From assembly GCA_029168955.1 (NCBI GenBank), contig JAPDOI010001543.1:1-64000 (forward strand): 64,000 nt of DNA. The letters run 5' to 3'. Positions 45,015-55,485 of this stretch are shown here, one piece after another. A program made the translations under genes and the position numbers. Every line of letters starts with the position of its first letter. The stretch's first letter is position 1. This DNA is from Aplectana chamaeleonis (lineage: Eukaryota; Nematoda; Chromadorea; Rhabditida; Cosmocercidae). The notes beneath the pieces were generated by a model, which saw only the letters and a list, made by a program, of their open reading frames with translations, did not search any database and was not told where the DNA came from.

Positions 45015-45352
45015 TGTGGTAGGGTATAGAGACTATCATATATTCTCTATCTATTTATTTTGTAATTAGGCCATCTCTATCCTATTCGTAGTATTGTAAT
45101 ATTGCGTTGAGTCATCCTTCGTAACTTGTAGATTTCTCTATATATTGGCTGATCGGGATTAAGAATGTAAACGTGATCACATTTTCGAGCTTTCCGAATG
45201 TAGGCAAAGCTCGATACGCCTCTTTCAACACGTATAAAAGGATCGAGCTTTGTCGTGTCTTAGTGTTTTTTCCTTCTTTCTTATTGTAAGTTTAGTTTAT
45301 TATTGAAGTTTAATTACCCAAGTTTGAGGTGATCTTCGGCGTGGACCCGACA
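45015..45352 (+). mobile_element. Candidate LTR of a BEL/Pao-type retrotransposon
   Basis: The segment begins TGTGGTAGGG and ends GGACCCGACA, i.e. TG...CA. It contains a TATA box (TATAAAAG, 45,233-45,240) inside an 11-base inverted repeat (CAAAGCTCGAT 45,205-45,215; ATCGAGCTTTG 45,242-45,252). About 70 bases downstream comes an SL1 match. TGGCACGAAAGAG, 9 bases after the putative end, could be a primer-binding site because these start with TGG. No gag or pol follows and no second LTR is in the window, so it would be a truncated element. A host promoter or an SL RNA gene are the alternatives. Confidence 0.4.
45307..45328 (+). ncRNA. SL1 spliced-leader sequence (21/22), with 5' splice site
   Basis: TTTAATTACCCAAGTTTGAG at 45,309-45,328, preceded by AG, matches the nematode SL1 leader at 21 of 22 positions (first G is A). 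It is followed directly by GT, the donor dinucleotide of SL RNA. The downstream 100 bases do not show the Sm-binding AATTTTTG or the stem-loops of an SL1 RNA gene, and no 5S rRNA gene is near. It is therefore more likely a captured leader within an LTR or a retroposed trans-spliced transcript than a functional SL gene. Confidence 0.6.
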
Positions 45353-46279
45353 AGACCGCGTGGCACGAAAGAGCTTATAGAGGACGTTATGTGAGGTTGC
45401 AAGAAACACGATGGAGTCTGTTTTAGAATCGACCTATCTTTTTTTCGTACCCTTTACTACCCGAGTCGCTTTTTATAGGAAACGCCTCCAATATTTCGTG
45501 TTATCATATGTAAAATCAGAGTCACTACATTTGTACCTGCATCTACAACCTCATTATTACTTTTCTCGTTCTACTACATACCTCCACACGCTTATTCAGA
45601 TTCTTGCACTCACTCTCGGCACCTCCTCGTCAAATTTTTGCTACTGTAAAAAGTTATCCAGGGACCATATCAGAGCCTCTGGAAAGGCCGTTCAGTGGAA
45701 AAGTTCTGCTTAGTACTTCTCTAACCGTTGCATAGTTCGTCAATATTTTTTTTCTGGAAATTTCGCTTTTTTTCCTTACAGATGGTGTTTCTTCAGGATA
45801 AATGAGTAACATCAGCTGAAGTTGATCATTTCATCCAAATGAGGTGAGCACAGTTGTTTCATAACTATTTTAGAATAAATCTCCATAGGCGACTCTCCAT
45901 AAACCTCGGCATGATAATACTATAGTTGTTTGATGATGTTGAACTCGACACAAGGCTGCTACGGTTCTTTTATGGCTAATGTTTCGGAGTAACCTCCTTC
46001 ACAGTCTGAAAAGATCAAATAAGAAGTGTGTCTACCCGGCGGAACGTCTCCTAATCCCCACTTTAAATCGGAAACCTATTTTCTGTCACGTAGGTAAGAA
46101 ATAAAACCAGGGAAAAGTACCGCACCTAGCCAAGAACTCGCTAGCGATCAGAGCAGCATGAAGCGTCGATGAAGGAAACGCTGTAGACCACCACTTGAGA
46201 TGTTAGAAGGCGAGTCTTACGTATGGCCTGAGCTCCTGGGTTATATTCAGGCCTTCTCCCTTCCGGTTAATTTGCGGGG
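45353..46279. other. No feature recognised
   Basis: The 100-codon frame 45,411-45,713, downstream of the SL1-like sequence, is unlike gag and has no motif. Nothing else seen. Confidence 0.45.
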
Positions 46280-46478
46280 CCTTTCCTGTATTTGCCCGCC
46301 CCTGTATTTGCTGTTCTCCTCCAAAACAGGGGTGCTGGGCCATTCTCACAGTTGTCGATTTATGTGGTCTACTTTTTGTACTTTTAGTACCTCTCACATA
46401 CATCGACAACGGTGGGAATAGCCCAGAACCCCTGCAGAAGAACAGCGAAAACAGGGGGCGGGCGGATGCAGGGCGGGT
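46280..46478. mobile_element. Fold-back element Y
   Basis: Arms 46,284-46,366 and 46,394-46,474 pair: CTGTATTTGCCCGCCCCTGT with GGGGGCGGGCGGATGCAGG, CAAAACAGGGGTGCTGGGCC with GCCCAGAACCCCTGC, GTTGTCGATTTATGTG with CACATACATCGACAAC. The loop is GTCTACTTTTTGTACTTTTAGT. No target duplication identified. Confidence 0.7.
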
Positions 46479-46849
46479 CCAACTTCTTATTCGTGTGGCG
46501 GCATTGTGGGTCGTTTTTGGCGCTTCAAAAGGCGTATGCGTTGTGTTCTTAGTCGTGAGATTCTATTTCCGTAGTTATCTCAAACACGTTTACAAGCGTG
46601 TATGATGTCTTTAACCAACGAAACAAGCTCCCTGAAGCAACTGGCATGCAAGAACGATGTGTTGCCCAACCTGTTGAACACTTCTTACGGAGCGGACGGC
46701 TCTGCCGACATTCAAACCATGATTTTTCTTCACGGAGCTGTTTTCCTATTGCATTTTCGCCGTTTTGAAAGCTGTGCTTTCGAGATTAGTGATGTCGCGA
46801 GCCTGCTCGCTAGATTCTGGAGACGATCGAACAATCGTTCCGCTGGCCT

Positions 46850-47063
46850 TCTCGGCGAGCATCATGTTTACGGAATGATCAACAACCGTTGATAATCGCT
46901 CCTCCAGCATTGATGCAGTGAAACATAGGATGTGGCCGCAGCGGCTGAGCGATGAAGAACGTCTGCCACGAAGCGATTTTTATTGGAGCGCTTTTAAATC
47001 TTGCTAAAAAGGAACAGATGTCCCTCGCATGGCCACAGCGACTAGCTACAGCCAAAATGGGGC
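46850..47063. mobile_element. MITE family M copy 2, partial
   Basis: Matches the right half of M1: GATAATCGCTCCTCCAGCA, TGATGCAGTGAAACATAGGA, GTCTGCCACGAAGCGAT, CGCATGGCCACAGCGACTAG, AGCCAAAATGGGGCT. TAA follows the end. No clear left end, so truncated. Confidence 0.65.
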
Positions 47064-47130
47064 TTAAACGCGAGCGGGTCGCAGGCTGTTCGGACGACCA
47101 GATCACTATGTAAGACAGATTTTTGAATCT

Positions 47131-47420
47131 CATCGGTCAACGCTAGCAGTGTGATGGTATTTGAGTTTATTTAAGATAATCAGTGATCAAACCTGACAGT
47201 TACGGGTTTTGGAGAATCCTCTATCAATAGAAACTACCGCCGTAAAACGTTATCGACATTCTGGAATTATCGATCTTATTGATTTTTGCAAAAATGAATA
47301 AAAGACTGTAGAAGTGGTTCCAACCGGTAGAGGACCTTCAATAATTCCTAAAAATTCAAGTTAGACACTTTTTTCACTAGAAAGAGAAATAACCATCGCA
47401 CTGATAGCGTTCACCGACAA
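47131..47420. mobile_element. MITE family N copy 1
   Basis: CATCGGTCAACGCTAGCAGT and the imperfect right end CACTGATAGCGTTCACCGA bound about 290 bases. Shared with copy 2: GACTGTAGAAGTGG, TTATTGATTTT(T/C)GCAAAAAT. Superfamily not assigned. Confidence 0.7.
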
Positions 47421-48044
47421 GGGTGATTTTTTCGCTATGAAACATTAGAGGCGAGCCTGCTGTATAAACTGTTTGAACACATCAGCTCTAGTTGGTGGGG
47501 AGGGGGAGGGGCTCAGATAAAAACAGCCCACTTCCCGCCGGCCAAGTCGGGCTAGTCGACTTCGCGCGGCTCCAATTTTGTGGGCGTGGCACAGCGCCCC
47601 ACTTTCCGCGGAGAGAGAGGCTTTCCCGTCTTCTCGCGGAGTGTCAGCTATTCCTGGGGGTCATCGAACACTCACTCATCGATTCCCATTTTGATATCAT
47701 CATTGCACCACCCACTAGACTAGAGCCAGTGAACGATTGCTGAGTAAAGAACGCTGTGTTGAGACTCTTTCCAAAACCCGCGCTGTGTGCGACGCTGGTG
47801 TTGGGCAGGTGAACCACTGTCAGTTATTGGCATCTGCGAATGGGAAGACTGCAAGGACCAGTGAGTGTAGGAAGCTTTCCCGTGTAAGCTCACTCCTTAC
47901 TTATCATAATCAGTTCAAGATGAAATCCCCAGAAGCGCATTTTTTAATTTTTTGTTTTAACAGACCTTTACTTAGAGGGTGATTTTTAAATGTGCCGCGG
48001 GCTGTTTTAGGACTGCCTTCTATCAGTCATCAGATTAGCCGTAA
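47421..48044. other. No feature recognised
   Basis: An 83-codon frame (47,492-47,743) has no recognisable content. No repeat ends. Confidence 0.45.
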
Positions 48045-48489
48045 GGCAGCGTCCATATGTGGTGAAAGCGGGCGTTCCCGATGTTGTGCGCCTCTCGACG
48101 CTCCTCAACGCTGGAGCAGCCCGTGCCCGCAAACTAACACAGGCAAACACTCCCTGCCTCGTGTTGATGCGATTGACAACGTTTGATCGGGTGATCAATC
48201 GCTCGATTCGGCGCAACGGCTGATGATTTCCCACGGTTATCGACTTCAGTGGTAGGATTATGGAAAACAAGGGCAGTAGTTTTGCTACAAGTGTAATACC
48301 ACCTGCTTTAGTGATGGAGCAGTAAGCTTGAAACTTGCTGCTTGCTTCGTGATTCTGGCGTAAGCGTGCGAGAGCGAGCGGGCGTGGGGCGCGCGAGAAG
48401 GGGCGCTTGTGAGCGGCTAGCGAATCGTGTGCCCACGATGATCATCGATTTTGCGTTATCGCACGCTCTCTCCACGCATGGACGGAGCC
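48045..48489 (+). mobile_element. PIF-like MITE family O copy 1
   Basis: GGCAGCGTCCATATG ... CATGGACGGAGCC with TAA on both sides (48,042-48,044; 48,490-48,492). 445 bases. Contains GTTTGATCGGGTGATCAATC, TGATGATTTCCCA and CTTGAAACTTGCTGCTTGCT. No coding capacity. Copy 2 follows 152 bases later in the same orientation. Confidence 0.82.
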
Positions 48490-48641
48490 TAAGGCGGGGG
48501 CAGAGGGGCCGCAGAGTGCTTGTTCACTGTGTACGGGCAGTCAACGATGCGGCGCTGCCGACTGCCAGCGACCGATCTATTGACCTTCCGCGGGAGGGGC
48601 TCGGTAAGTGGTACCGCGGGAAATGTGATGTCTCTATCTGA

Positions 48642-49073
48642 GGCAGCGTCCATACGTTGCGAGAGCGGGCGCTCCCGCTGTCGTGCGCCTCTCAACGCTC
48701 CTCAACGCTGCCCGCAAATTAACACAGGCGAACACCCCCCACCTCGTGTTGATTCGATTAAAAACGTTTGATCGGGTGATCAATCGCTCGAGTCGGCGCA
48801 ACGGCTGATGATTTCCCATGGTTTTCGACTTTCGTGGAGGGATTATGAAAAACAAGGGCAGTAGTTCTGCTATAGGTTTAGTGCCACCTGCTTTAGTGAA
48901 GGAGCAGTAAGCTTGAAACTTGCTGCTTGCTCCGTGGTGCTGGCGTAAGCGTGCGGGAGCGAGCGAGCGAGGACGCGCGAGGAGGAGCGCCTGTGAGAGG
49001 CTAGCGAATCCTATGCCCACGATGACCATCGATTTTGCGTAATCGCGCGCTCTCGCCACGTATGGACGGAGCC
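48642..49073 (+). mobile_element. PIF-like MITE family O copy 2
   Basis: GGCAGCGTCCATACGT and ACGTATGGACGGAGCC ends; flanks TGA and TCA, so any target duplication is eroded. 432 bases, closely similar to copy 1 throughout, with small deletions (for example CTGGAGCAGCCCGTG is shortened). Confidence 0.82.
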
Positions 49074-49374
49074 TCAGGGAGAGAGAAAACGGTCAAAAAA
49101 TTGACCTACTCACGTTTTACAAGTTCTGATGACGAGCGACGGAAGGTCCTCGGGAGGGGGGTGCTGAGGTGCTCAGGGATGAAGAAGAGGAAGAGGCCTT
49201 GGGATCGGGGTAGTACGGGCTGGCGTTGCCGGGGAGGCCTAGCTCAGAAATTTGTGGGGATGTTTCCGAGGACAATACACTTGATTTGATCGTTTGTGCT
49301 CGGTCGAGGGGCCTCTCGCCTTGAATTATACACAACGAATTACGTTTGGAACAGTCGGTTGCGGGGGAGAATAA
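49074..49374. other. No feature recognised
   Basis: GC-rich, with AGGAAGAGG and GGGGAGG words. No repeat ends or motifs. Confidence 0.4.
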
Positions 49375-49498
49375 AGCCGGGATCATACTTCTGACCACGA
49401 GCGACGCGACGCAATGTTTACCATCAATATCGACCGAAAGTCGTTATGCCTGAGATGCACGGTCGCTGTCGCTGTTCGCGGAAAGTATGATCCCGGAC
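49375..49498 (+). mobile_element. Tourist-like MITE family E copy 4
   Basis: AGCCGGGATCATACTTC ... GAAAGTATGATCCCGGAC, 124 bases, TAA on both sides (49,372-49,374; 49,499-49,501). Interior GACGCGACGCAATGTTTACC and TATCGACCGAAAGTCG match E5. Confidence 0.88.
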
Positions 49499-49501
49499 TA
49501 A

Positions 49502-50593
49502 GGGAAGTTTGCTTCACGGTCGTTCGCTGGCGCTCCCCCCGGGCGTGTTGAACGCGAAAACAAAGCTGCAGCGTATACGTTGATGCAAACTGGCTAGTCT
49601 CGAGGTGGTCTCGCACTTCGCAAGTTGAGGGGGCAGATCAGCCACTAAAGGACTGTGTACGGTATCTCCGTCCGGATTTCAGGGGGAAGTAATAAGCTTA
49701 TCTGAAACCTGTCGTCAGAGGTGAATATTTTGGTCCGATTATAGTTTTTTACAAATAGGAAACTGATGGAAACAGCTAGTTTCGGGGAGCTGACTTCTGA
49801 TCAATCAATGAGCAATGGGTGTTAGGTTGCGACAGCTTGGGGATGGCTGGCGACCGGGAGAACAAGGGAACACCTTCTGGTCGGAGGTCTCCTCCACCTC
49901 CCCTCGATTTGGGTGAAAGTTCCCCAGTTGTTACGAGGAAAGTTCCGTCGTCGTTCTCAGGATTATCCCCACCAATGTCTTAGTAGCAGAGTGGGCGAAG
50001 GTCAGAAAAAGGGTTCAACGTTTCTCGTGGGACAGAAACAGTGTGGGAGCTCGATACTTGCTACCATTTCAAGAGCGCTAGGAGAGCTCGTCGATGCAAT
50101 TTTATGAGAGCATGGCGAGCTCATGTTGAGCAAAAGGTCGCCATGCTCTCATCCACCATTGACAATTACCATTTGGCTCGCTAGCCAACCAAGCAGCTAG
50201 GGGCCGTCCTAGTTATAGTAGCGGATTGCTGGTTTCAACTTTCTCAGAAGTTGTATTGTTATCTAATAACAGCTATTGTCTATGAAGCCGGTGAATTCGT
50301 TCTTACATGTGGTGCGTATAAGGCATGCATGTCTCATTACTCAAACACTGCGTCAGCACTGAAGATATTCATATTCATTACATTCCTGTACTTTGCCCCC
50401 CAACCCACATCTCGGCCTACCATAAATTCAGCTTCAGAGTTTCATGAGTGTTTACGAAAATGTTGCTTAATTTATGTGACCGCGGGAGTACTTTGGTCCA
50501 GCTGGCCTTTGAAGGCATTAGAGTCTTGTAAGATGTTGAGAATCTCTGTTGTAGAAAACTCAAGTGCACACCGTTGAGTTTCAGGAAGCTATT
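49502..50593. other. No feature recognised
   Basis: A 108-codon frame (50,251-50,577) has no motif. A GCATGGCGAGCTCATGTTGAG...GCCATGCTCTCAT pair near 50,110-50,150 forms a short hairpin. Confidence 0.45.
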
Positions 50594-51702
50594 TGAATAT
50601 GGTTGAAGGACAGAACCTTGTTCAATACAGTGCGTTTCATAACCATACGACACCCCTGATATTGGCCTTTCTGAGAAAACTAGAGCTCCAGTAATTTCGC
50701 ATTTGTGTTTTTCAGATTCTACGTCTAAAATGAGGGTGGAGTACGAGATTCCGCTTCTCTTCTTGGATTTGAATTTTTTTTATAACAACTTTTTTAATTT
50801 TATGCTGTTTCAAAACCATACGACCGCTAATGAGGATACGCTGTTAACATCTGTTCTACAGTAGCGAAAGCGTCACGAAGGACTTTCCCGTTCTAAACAC
50901 ATCACAAAAGAAGGTCAACAGAGACGGGAATCAACTAGCTAACTTTGGTGGAGGAAGTGAATGGTGTGTGGCGCGTTCTGCGGTTACTCTGTTTCGAGAT
51001 TAGCGTTCGTATCTACCAAGTTGCACTCGTATGATTACCAGAACACCCTCGAGTCACACCTTCTTCCCTTCAAGACGCCGACAAACCGTCAGAGTCGTTT
51101 TCCAGCAGGATAACGCAAGCATCCACGCAATCCTGTCAACGGAGAGTGGCTCAGATCGCATAACATCGCTTCCCTGACGTAGCCATTCTGTAGTTTCGCT
51201 CGAAATCCAGTGAAGAACCTGTAGTAAATCGCCTTCAGATAGGTTTGCATGAAGAATCGCCAGTTTCATTCAGTCGCGGAGCTGAAACGTGCAATCGAGG
51301 CAGCATGGAACGGAATCGACTCATCAATTATGAACAGCCTAACTGCAAGTATGTCTCGAGGGCTATTTGAAGTAGCTAAGCAGCGTAGAGGACCTATAGA
51401 CTTTTGAACTTCTGGGTCGTTTTTTCTTTGAAAAAAATGTGTTTTGTTTGAGTGGTTGTGTAGTTTTGAAACAGCATAAAATTAAAAAAGTTGAGTTTTG
51501 AAATAGCATAAAATTAAAAAAAAATGTTATAAACGATTTTAAATAAAAGAAAAGAGACGGAGTCTCGTACCCCACCCTTATTTTGGACGTAGATTATGGA
51601 AAATACAGCGCTGGAACTACTGAACAACTTATTTTTTCAGGAACGCCAATATCGGGGTGGTCGTATGGTTATGAGACGCTTTGTATACCTTGCCCATATT
51701 CA
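50594..51702. mobile_element. Long-inverted-end element R
   Basis: Arms 50,594-50,811 and 51,466-51,702 pair over about 220 bases (GTTTCATAACCATACGAC, CCCCTGATATTGGC, TACGTCTAAAATGAGGGTGG, ACTTTTTTAATTTTATGCTG). The right arm contains a local duplication of AGCATAAAATTAAAAAA. The 650-base centre has no recognised coding region. About 1.1 kb in all. Confidence 0.75.
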
Positions 51703-52251
51703 ACTGAAACCCTAGGCTATCGTCACCTCCCCCTCCCTAGAAAAGACAAGAAACTAAACGAGGCCAGAACTCCTTGACCACAGCGCATGGAGGTACAGTC
51801 CTCGGCAACGGAAAAAGGCGGCTCTGCGATTGCGTATTTCCACTGAAGCATACTGCAGGTTGGGGACGTCCTGCTGTAATCAACGCCAGTTTTGTAATTC
51901 TTTTCCGAATTTTTAAGAAAAAGCACCGTAAGCGTTAAGAAACTGTAAGTACCTTGCCCAGACACACACACACACACATTATCAATACATCTGGGCTGGT
52001 AGTTATTGGGGTCGGAAACGCGAGTTTACAAGCGTTAAATTCGCGTTGAATGCAGGTTCAACCACATCAGATTCTAAGGAAGACTCCTGAGAGTTAAGAT
52101 AGAATTCGCTCTCGTTTCACACTAACATCCCTCAGTGTTAGGAATTTGAGACACTGCGAGTGAAAACGCCTCGAAAAAGCGACAATTGTAATCTTTCTCA
52201 CGAAAATTAGCGGTCTCGAAACGTTTTCGAAGCTGTTTTTCTTAAAGGCAG
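51703..52251. other. No gene; short (AC)n microsatellite
   Basis: (AC)8 or so at 51,961-51,979. Otherwise nothing recognised. Confidence 0.5.
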
Positions 52252-52255
52252 TGGT

Positions 52256-52794
52256 CACGATGAAAAACGTCATCGAAAAAACTACAAAAATCAGCTTAGA
52301 TCGAAAACAGCTGAAAAACTAGGAAGGTAGCGCGGTGAAAAACGGGCTAGATTTAGAGTTTCTAGGGCCTAAAGAAGCCAGTTCGTGCACACGTGCACAG
52401 CGATGACGAAAAAGATCACAGTCTCATGCCGAGCAGTCAAAAATCATCAACATTCAGAGGACGAAATAAATGCAAATTTAACGAGTAAAAACAGTTGAAC
52501 AATGAAAGCATCACTAAAGTCAATGTTTTTGACTAGATATGTACATAAATTCGAAGGTTCATTGATTGAAATTCAATTTCAAGCCAGCTGATGTTCTTGA
52601 TATAAGAGGTCATCGATGCCCATGATGTGGAGTGGGCTCGTCCACCATCAAAAGACAAGAAAGTTCAGGCTTCAAATTCGGCCCAAAACTGTGATTTTTT
52701 CGCGATTTTTTTCTTATAGGTCCTAATACTCGAGACCCAGAAAAGGGTTTAGAGATAAAAAGACGACAAGCATATTTGATCGCGACCACTGCCT
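52256..52794 (+). mobile_element. MITE family C copy 3
   Basis: AGGCAGTGGTCACGATGAAA ... TTGATCGCGACCACTGCCT flanked by TTAA (52,252-52,255; 52,795-52,798). 539 bases, same orientation as C2. Contains the near-palindrome CGTGCACACGTGCACAG. Confidence 0.9.
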
Positions 52795-52828
52795 TTAAAA
52801 TCTTTGGCCTACAAAGTCCTCGCGTTAA

Positions 52829-53290
52829 AGGCAGTGTTCACGATAAAAGTCGTTCTTCTGTTTTTCCCTCTATCTTGAAAACGGTCCCATGCCGATTCCA
52901 ATGATGTCCCTGGAATAGTACAAGACCCCTTGGAAACGGAGTTATGGCCTCTCGAAATTTAGCAAGGGAAAATTGTGGACGAGTTGTCCGAGGCTTGTAG
53001 CTCCCGTATTCTGCAGCCGATGTGTGCGAGCTAACCTGAGTAAAGAGAGACGTTGAGAATGAAGGGATGAACGGGGCTTTTGATAGGAAACCATCGCTGA
53101 TTTAACCACAAATTCAGGGGAACTGTTATAGGACGTGGGCGGAGTGGCCCAATGGGTTGGCTGGGCCACGAGATTTTCACCCACTTACCGGCCGTTTTTC
53201 GTCGCAATTCCGTTCTTAATCTTCTTATAAGGACCCAAAGCTTACGTTTCAGCCAAAAAAAGGGAAACTTTTTCTTCGTGAACACTGCCT
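52829..53290. mobile_element. MITE family B copy 2
   Basis: AGGCAGTGTTCACGATAAAA ... CTTCGTGAACACTGCCT flanked by TTAA (52,825-52,828; 53,291-53,294). 462 bases. Interior CGGAGTTATGGCCTCTCGAAA and GGACGAGTTGTCC resemble family A, suggesting A and B share ancestry. Confidence 0.9.
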
Positions 53291-53531
53291 TTAAATTCGC
53301 GTTTGGCATCTTCTCGGAGAGAGCACGGAAATAGTGTTGCAATACGAGAGGAGCTCGCGGCTAACGAAAAACCCTTCTGGAGGAGTTTTTTCTCATGGCT
53401 AGCAGGACGCGATCGAAGCAGTTTTAACCATGTATGCTGAGGGACAAGTGCGAGTTCATAATTGCAGTGGGTAAAGGAGACATGAGAACAGGGTCAGCAA
53501 TTTTGACTCTAGGATGGCAGGCAATCTTTAA

Positions 53532-54015
53532 AGGCAGTGTTCACGATGATTTTCGTCCCCGAGTTTTTCACATAAAATGATGCGCTGGCCTCCAAGTGTT
53601 ACCAAAATTACGAAGAGACGGCGAGAAACGCATTAAAACGCCGTATTTTAGTGACATTATTCTATAGCACGGACTAGTTGTCCGCTTTGATGAACATGCT
53701 CATGGTGGTTATCATCGGTGAAAAATTTTGTCAATCGAAAATATAAGAATATTTCATGCAAAGCAGGATTAGTTAGGAGCCTAAGGAAAGAACAGAGCAA
53801 TAGAGAGTAGAGAATCAAAAAAGGCGGGTCCACAAAACATTTCATTGTCACAACAAACACTTCCTGTGATACTTAAGAGGCGGGGTGATACTTGAGGATT
53901 TCGGGCACTTCTGGTGCGTTTTCCTCAATTCCTACGTCATTTTAGTTCTACCCGGGGGCCTTTTAATCAATATAGCGAATAATCTCAAAATTAAAGATTA
54001 TCGTGAACACTGCCT
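53532..54015. mobile_element. MITE family B copy 3
   Basis: AGGCAGTGTTCACGATGATT ... ATTATCGTGAACACTGCCT flanked by TTAA (53,528-53,531; 54,016-54,019). 484 bases. Third TTAA MITE within 1.8 kb. Confidence 0.9.
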
Positions 54016-54019
54016 TTAA

Positions 54020-55404
54020 AGTTGAGAGGTGATAAAAGGGATAATCTTGTTACGTCTACCGCCAGGGAAACAGGCGATGGTGTGTGTATCAAAAACAAGA
54101 TCGTTGTTGAAGCACGTTGGCCGTCGTTTATGGTGGCCCTAATCAATGCCTCCCGATCAGCTGTTTTTTTTTCACGCCGACACTTCTCCCCTTTTTGCTT
54201 ATTTCCTTCAGATATTCTTTCGCTTCGCTGTTACCAGGTTAGTTTCCTTTTCATAATCCATTGCGCAGCACCGGCTAAGACAAATGGGAAGGAAATGATT
54301 TGCTTGCACGCGTATCGAAAGGTCTCCACAATTTTGTTGGTCCCAAAAAGAGAAAAAAATTCAATGCGACTGATTACCAAGTGATTCGACGCTTCAGTAA
54401 TGTTTAATCATTTTTCGGGGTGAGTTTTGTGGGAAAGGAAAGCGATCTTGTTTTCAAAGCCAACTACATATATTTGTTCTTCTTTTTTCTGCAAGATTCG
54501 AAAACTCCTCATTCAATGCCAGATCAGTGCCATCGTTAGCCGCTTATTTTTTTCGAGGGTCCGCGACGCTCTTGCTTTGGTGCATTGGTGGAGCCACTCG
54601 AAGTGTTTCAATTCCTGCCTAGCAATATTTGCACAAAATCTCCTCCTCGCATGATGCACATTTGGGTGTGTAACAGTGTTTCTAATTTTTTTCAACACCA
54701 ACTGCGGGCGGGGGATGAGTTTCAATCTAAGAAGACAGCAAACTTCACAAATTCAGCTGTATCAATGACCGGAACCGCATCATCACCCCAATCTCGGACG
54801 TCAAACTTCAGACGCATGCTTCCAAAAAAACTTTTGAATTCATGATCGAATTTTTGTTCGCTCGAAATTTAGTTTGGAAACAATTTTTGTTCAGCAAACG
54901 TTAGAAAAGTCACCTCAAATGCGAAATTGCGTAAGATCAGACACAACTGATGATTTAGGCAAATTTTCGACCTAGCAGGTGTTTTCGAGTGGGGTGCTTA
55001 AAATTGACGAAACTCACAAAAATTACGAGAATTTGGATTGCCAAGCGAAGGGAAATTTATAAATTCTGTCCTGATCGTGTTTCGAACAACCGAAATATTA
55101 ATAAGTTTGCTTTGAGTGCTTTGAGTGCTCTTCCTAATAAATTAAAATTCGTGATAGGGAACATAAAGCATAACCTATATAATCTTTCCGATCCCCCGTC
55201 TCTCCACTGTAAATGTCGTCCATGTATGTCCAAGTGTAGAAAGTACTTATGCGGACGTTCCAGGTGTAGACAATACTTATGCGGACGACGGTCACGCATA
55301 AAGTATGTATGTGTAAGAAAAAAAATGAATGAATGAATCCTACCAGATCCTCTGTTTGAGAAAAGTTTTCACACGTCATAGATTCTAGAGGGAAATGCTT
55401 CTCG
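54020..55404. other. No supported gene; short internal duplication
   Basis: (A/C)AGTGTAGA(A/C)A(G/A)TACTTATGCGGACG occurs twice at about 55,230-55,290, giving the cysteine-rich repeat KCRKYLCGRS/RCRQYLCGRR in a 115-codon frame (54,989-55,336). I see no family for this and treat it as a local tandem duplication. Confidence 0.4.
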
Positions 55405-55485
55405 ACGAATAGCTGCGCAACTGGCGCAGTGTTTGGGTGCGTCGTCGACGCGACCAGTTCGAATCCGGTATGCATCTGTGTTTTG
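55405..55485 (+). repeat. tRNA-derived SINE head
   Basis: An A-box-like TGGCGCAGTGTTTGGG (55,422-55,437) and a B-box-like AGTTCGAATCC (55,456-55,466) lie at tRNA spacing (about 34 bases apart), preceded by GCTGCGCAAC. The acceptor and anticodon arms do not fold cleanly, so this is not a working tRNA. Such tRNA-like heads (TGCGCAACTGGC.CAGTGG...GGTTCGAA) are common SINE 5' ends in hookworm-type genomes (recall). The tail is not defined. Confidence 0.55.

Noticed and set aside
45411..45713. 100-codon ORF starting about 80 bases after the SL1-like sequence, as if it were a trans-spliced gene.
   Set aside because: The leader sequence in genomic DNA does not mark a trans-splice acceptor. The protein shows no gag or host motif.
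54989..55336. Cysteine-rich repeated ORF (KYLCGRSRCRQYLCGR).
   Set aside because: Explained by a local tandem DNA duplication. No signal peptide or known cysteine framework.
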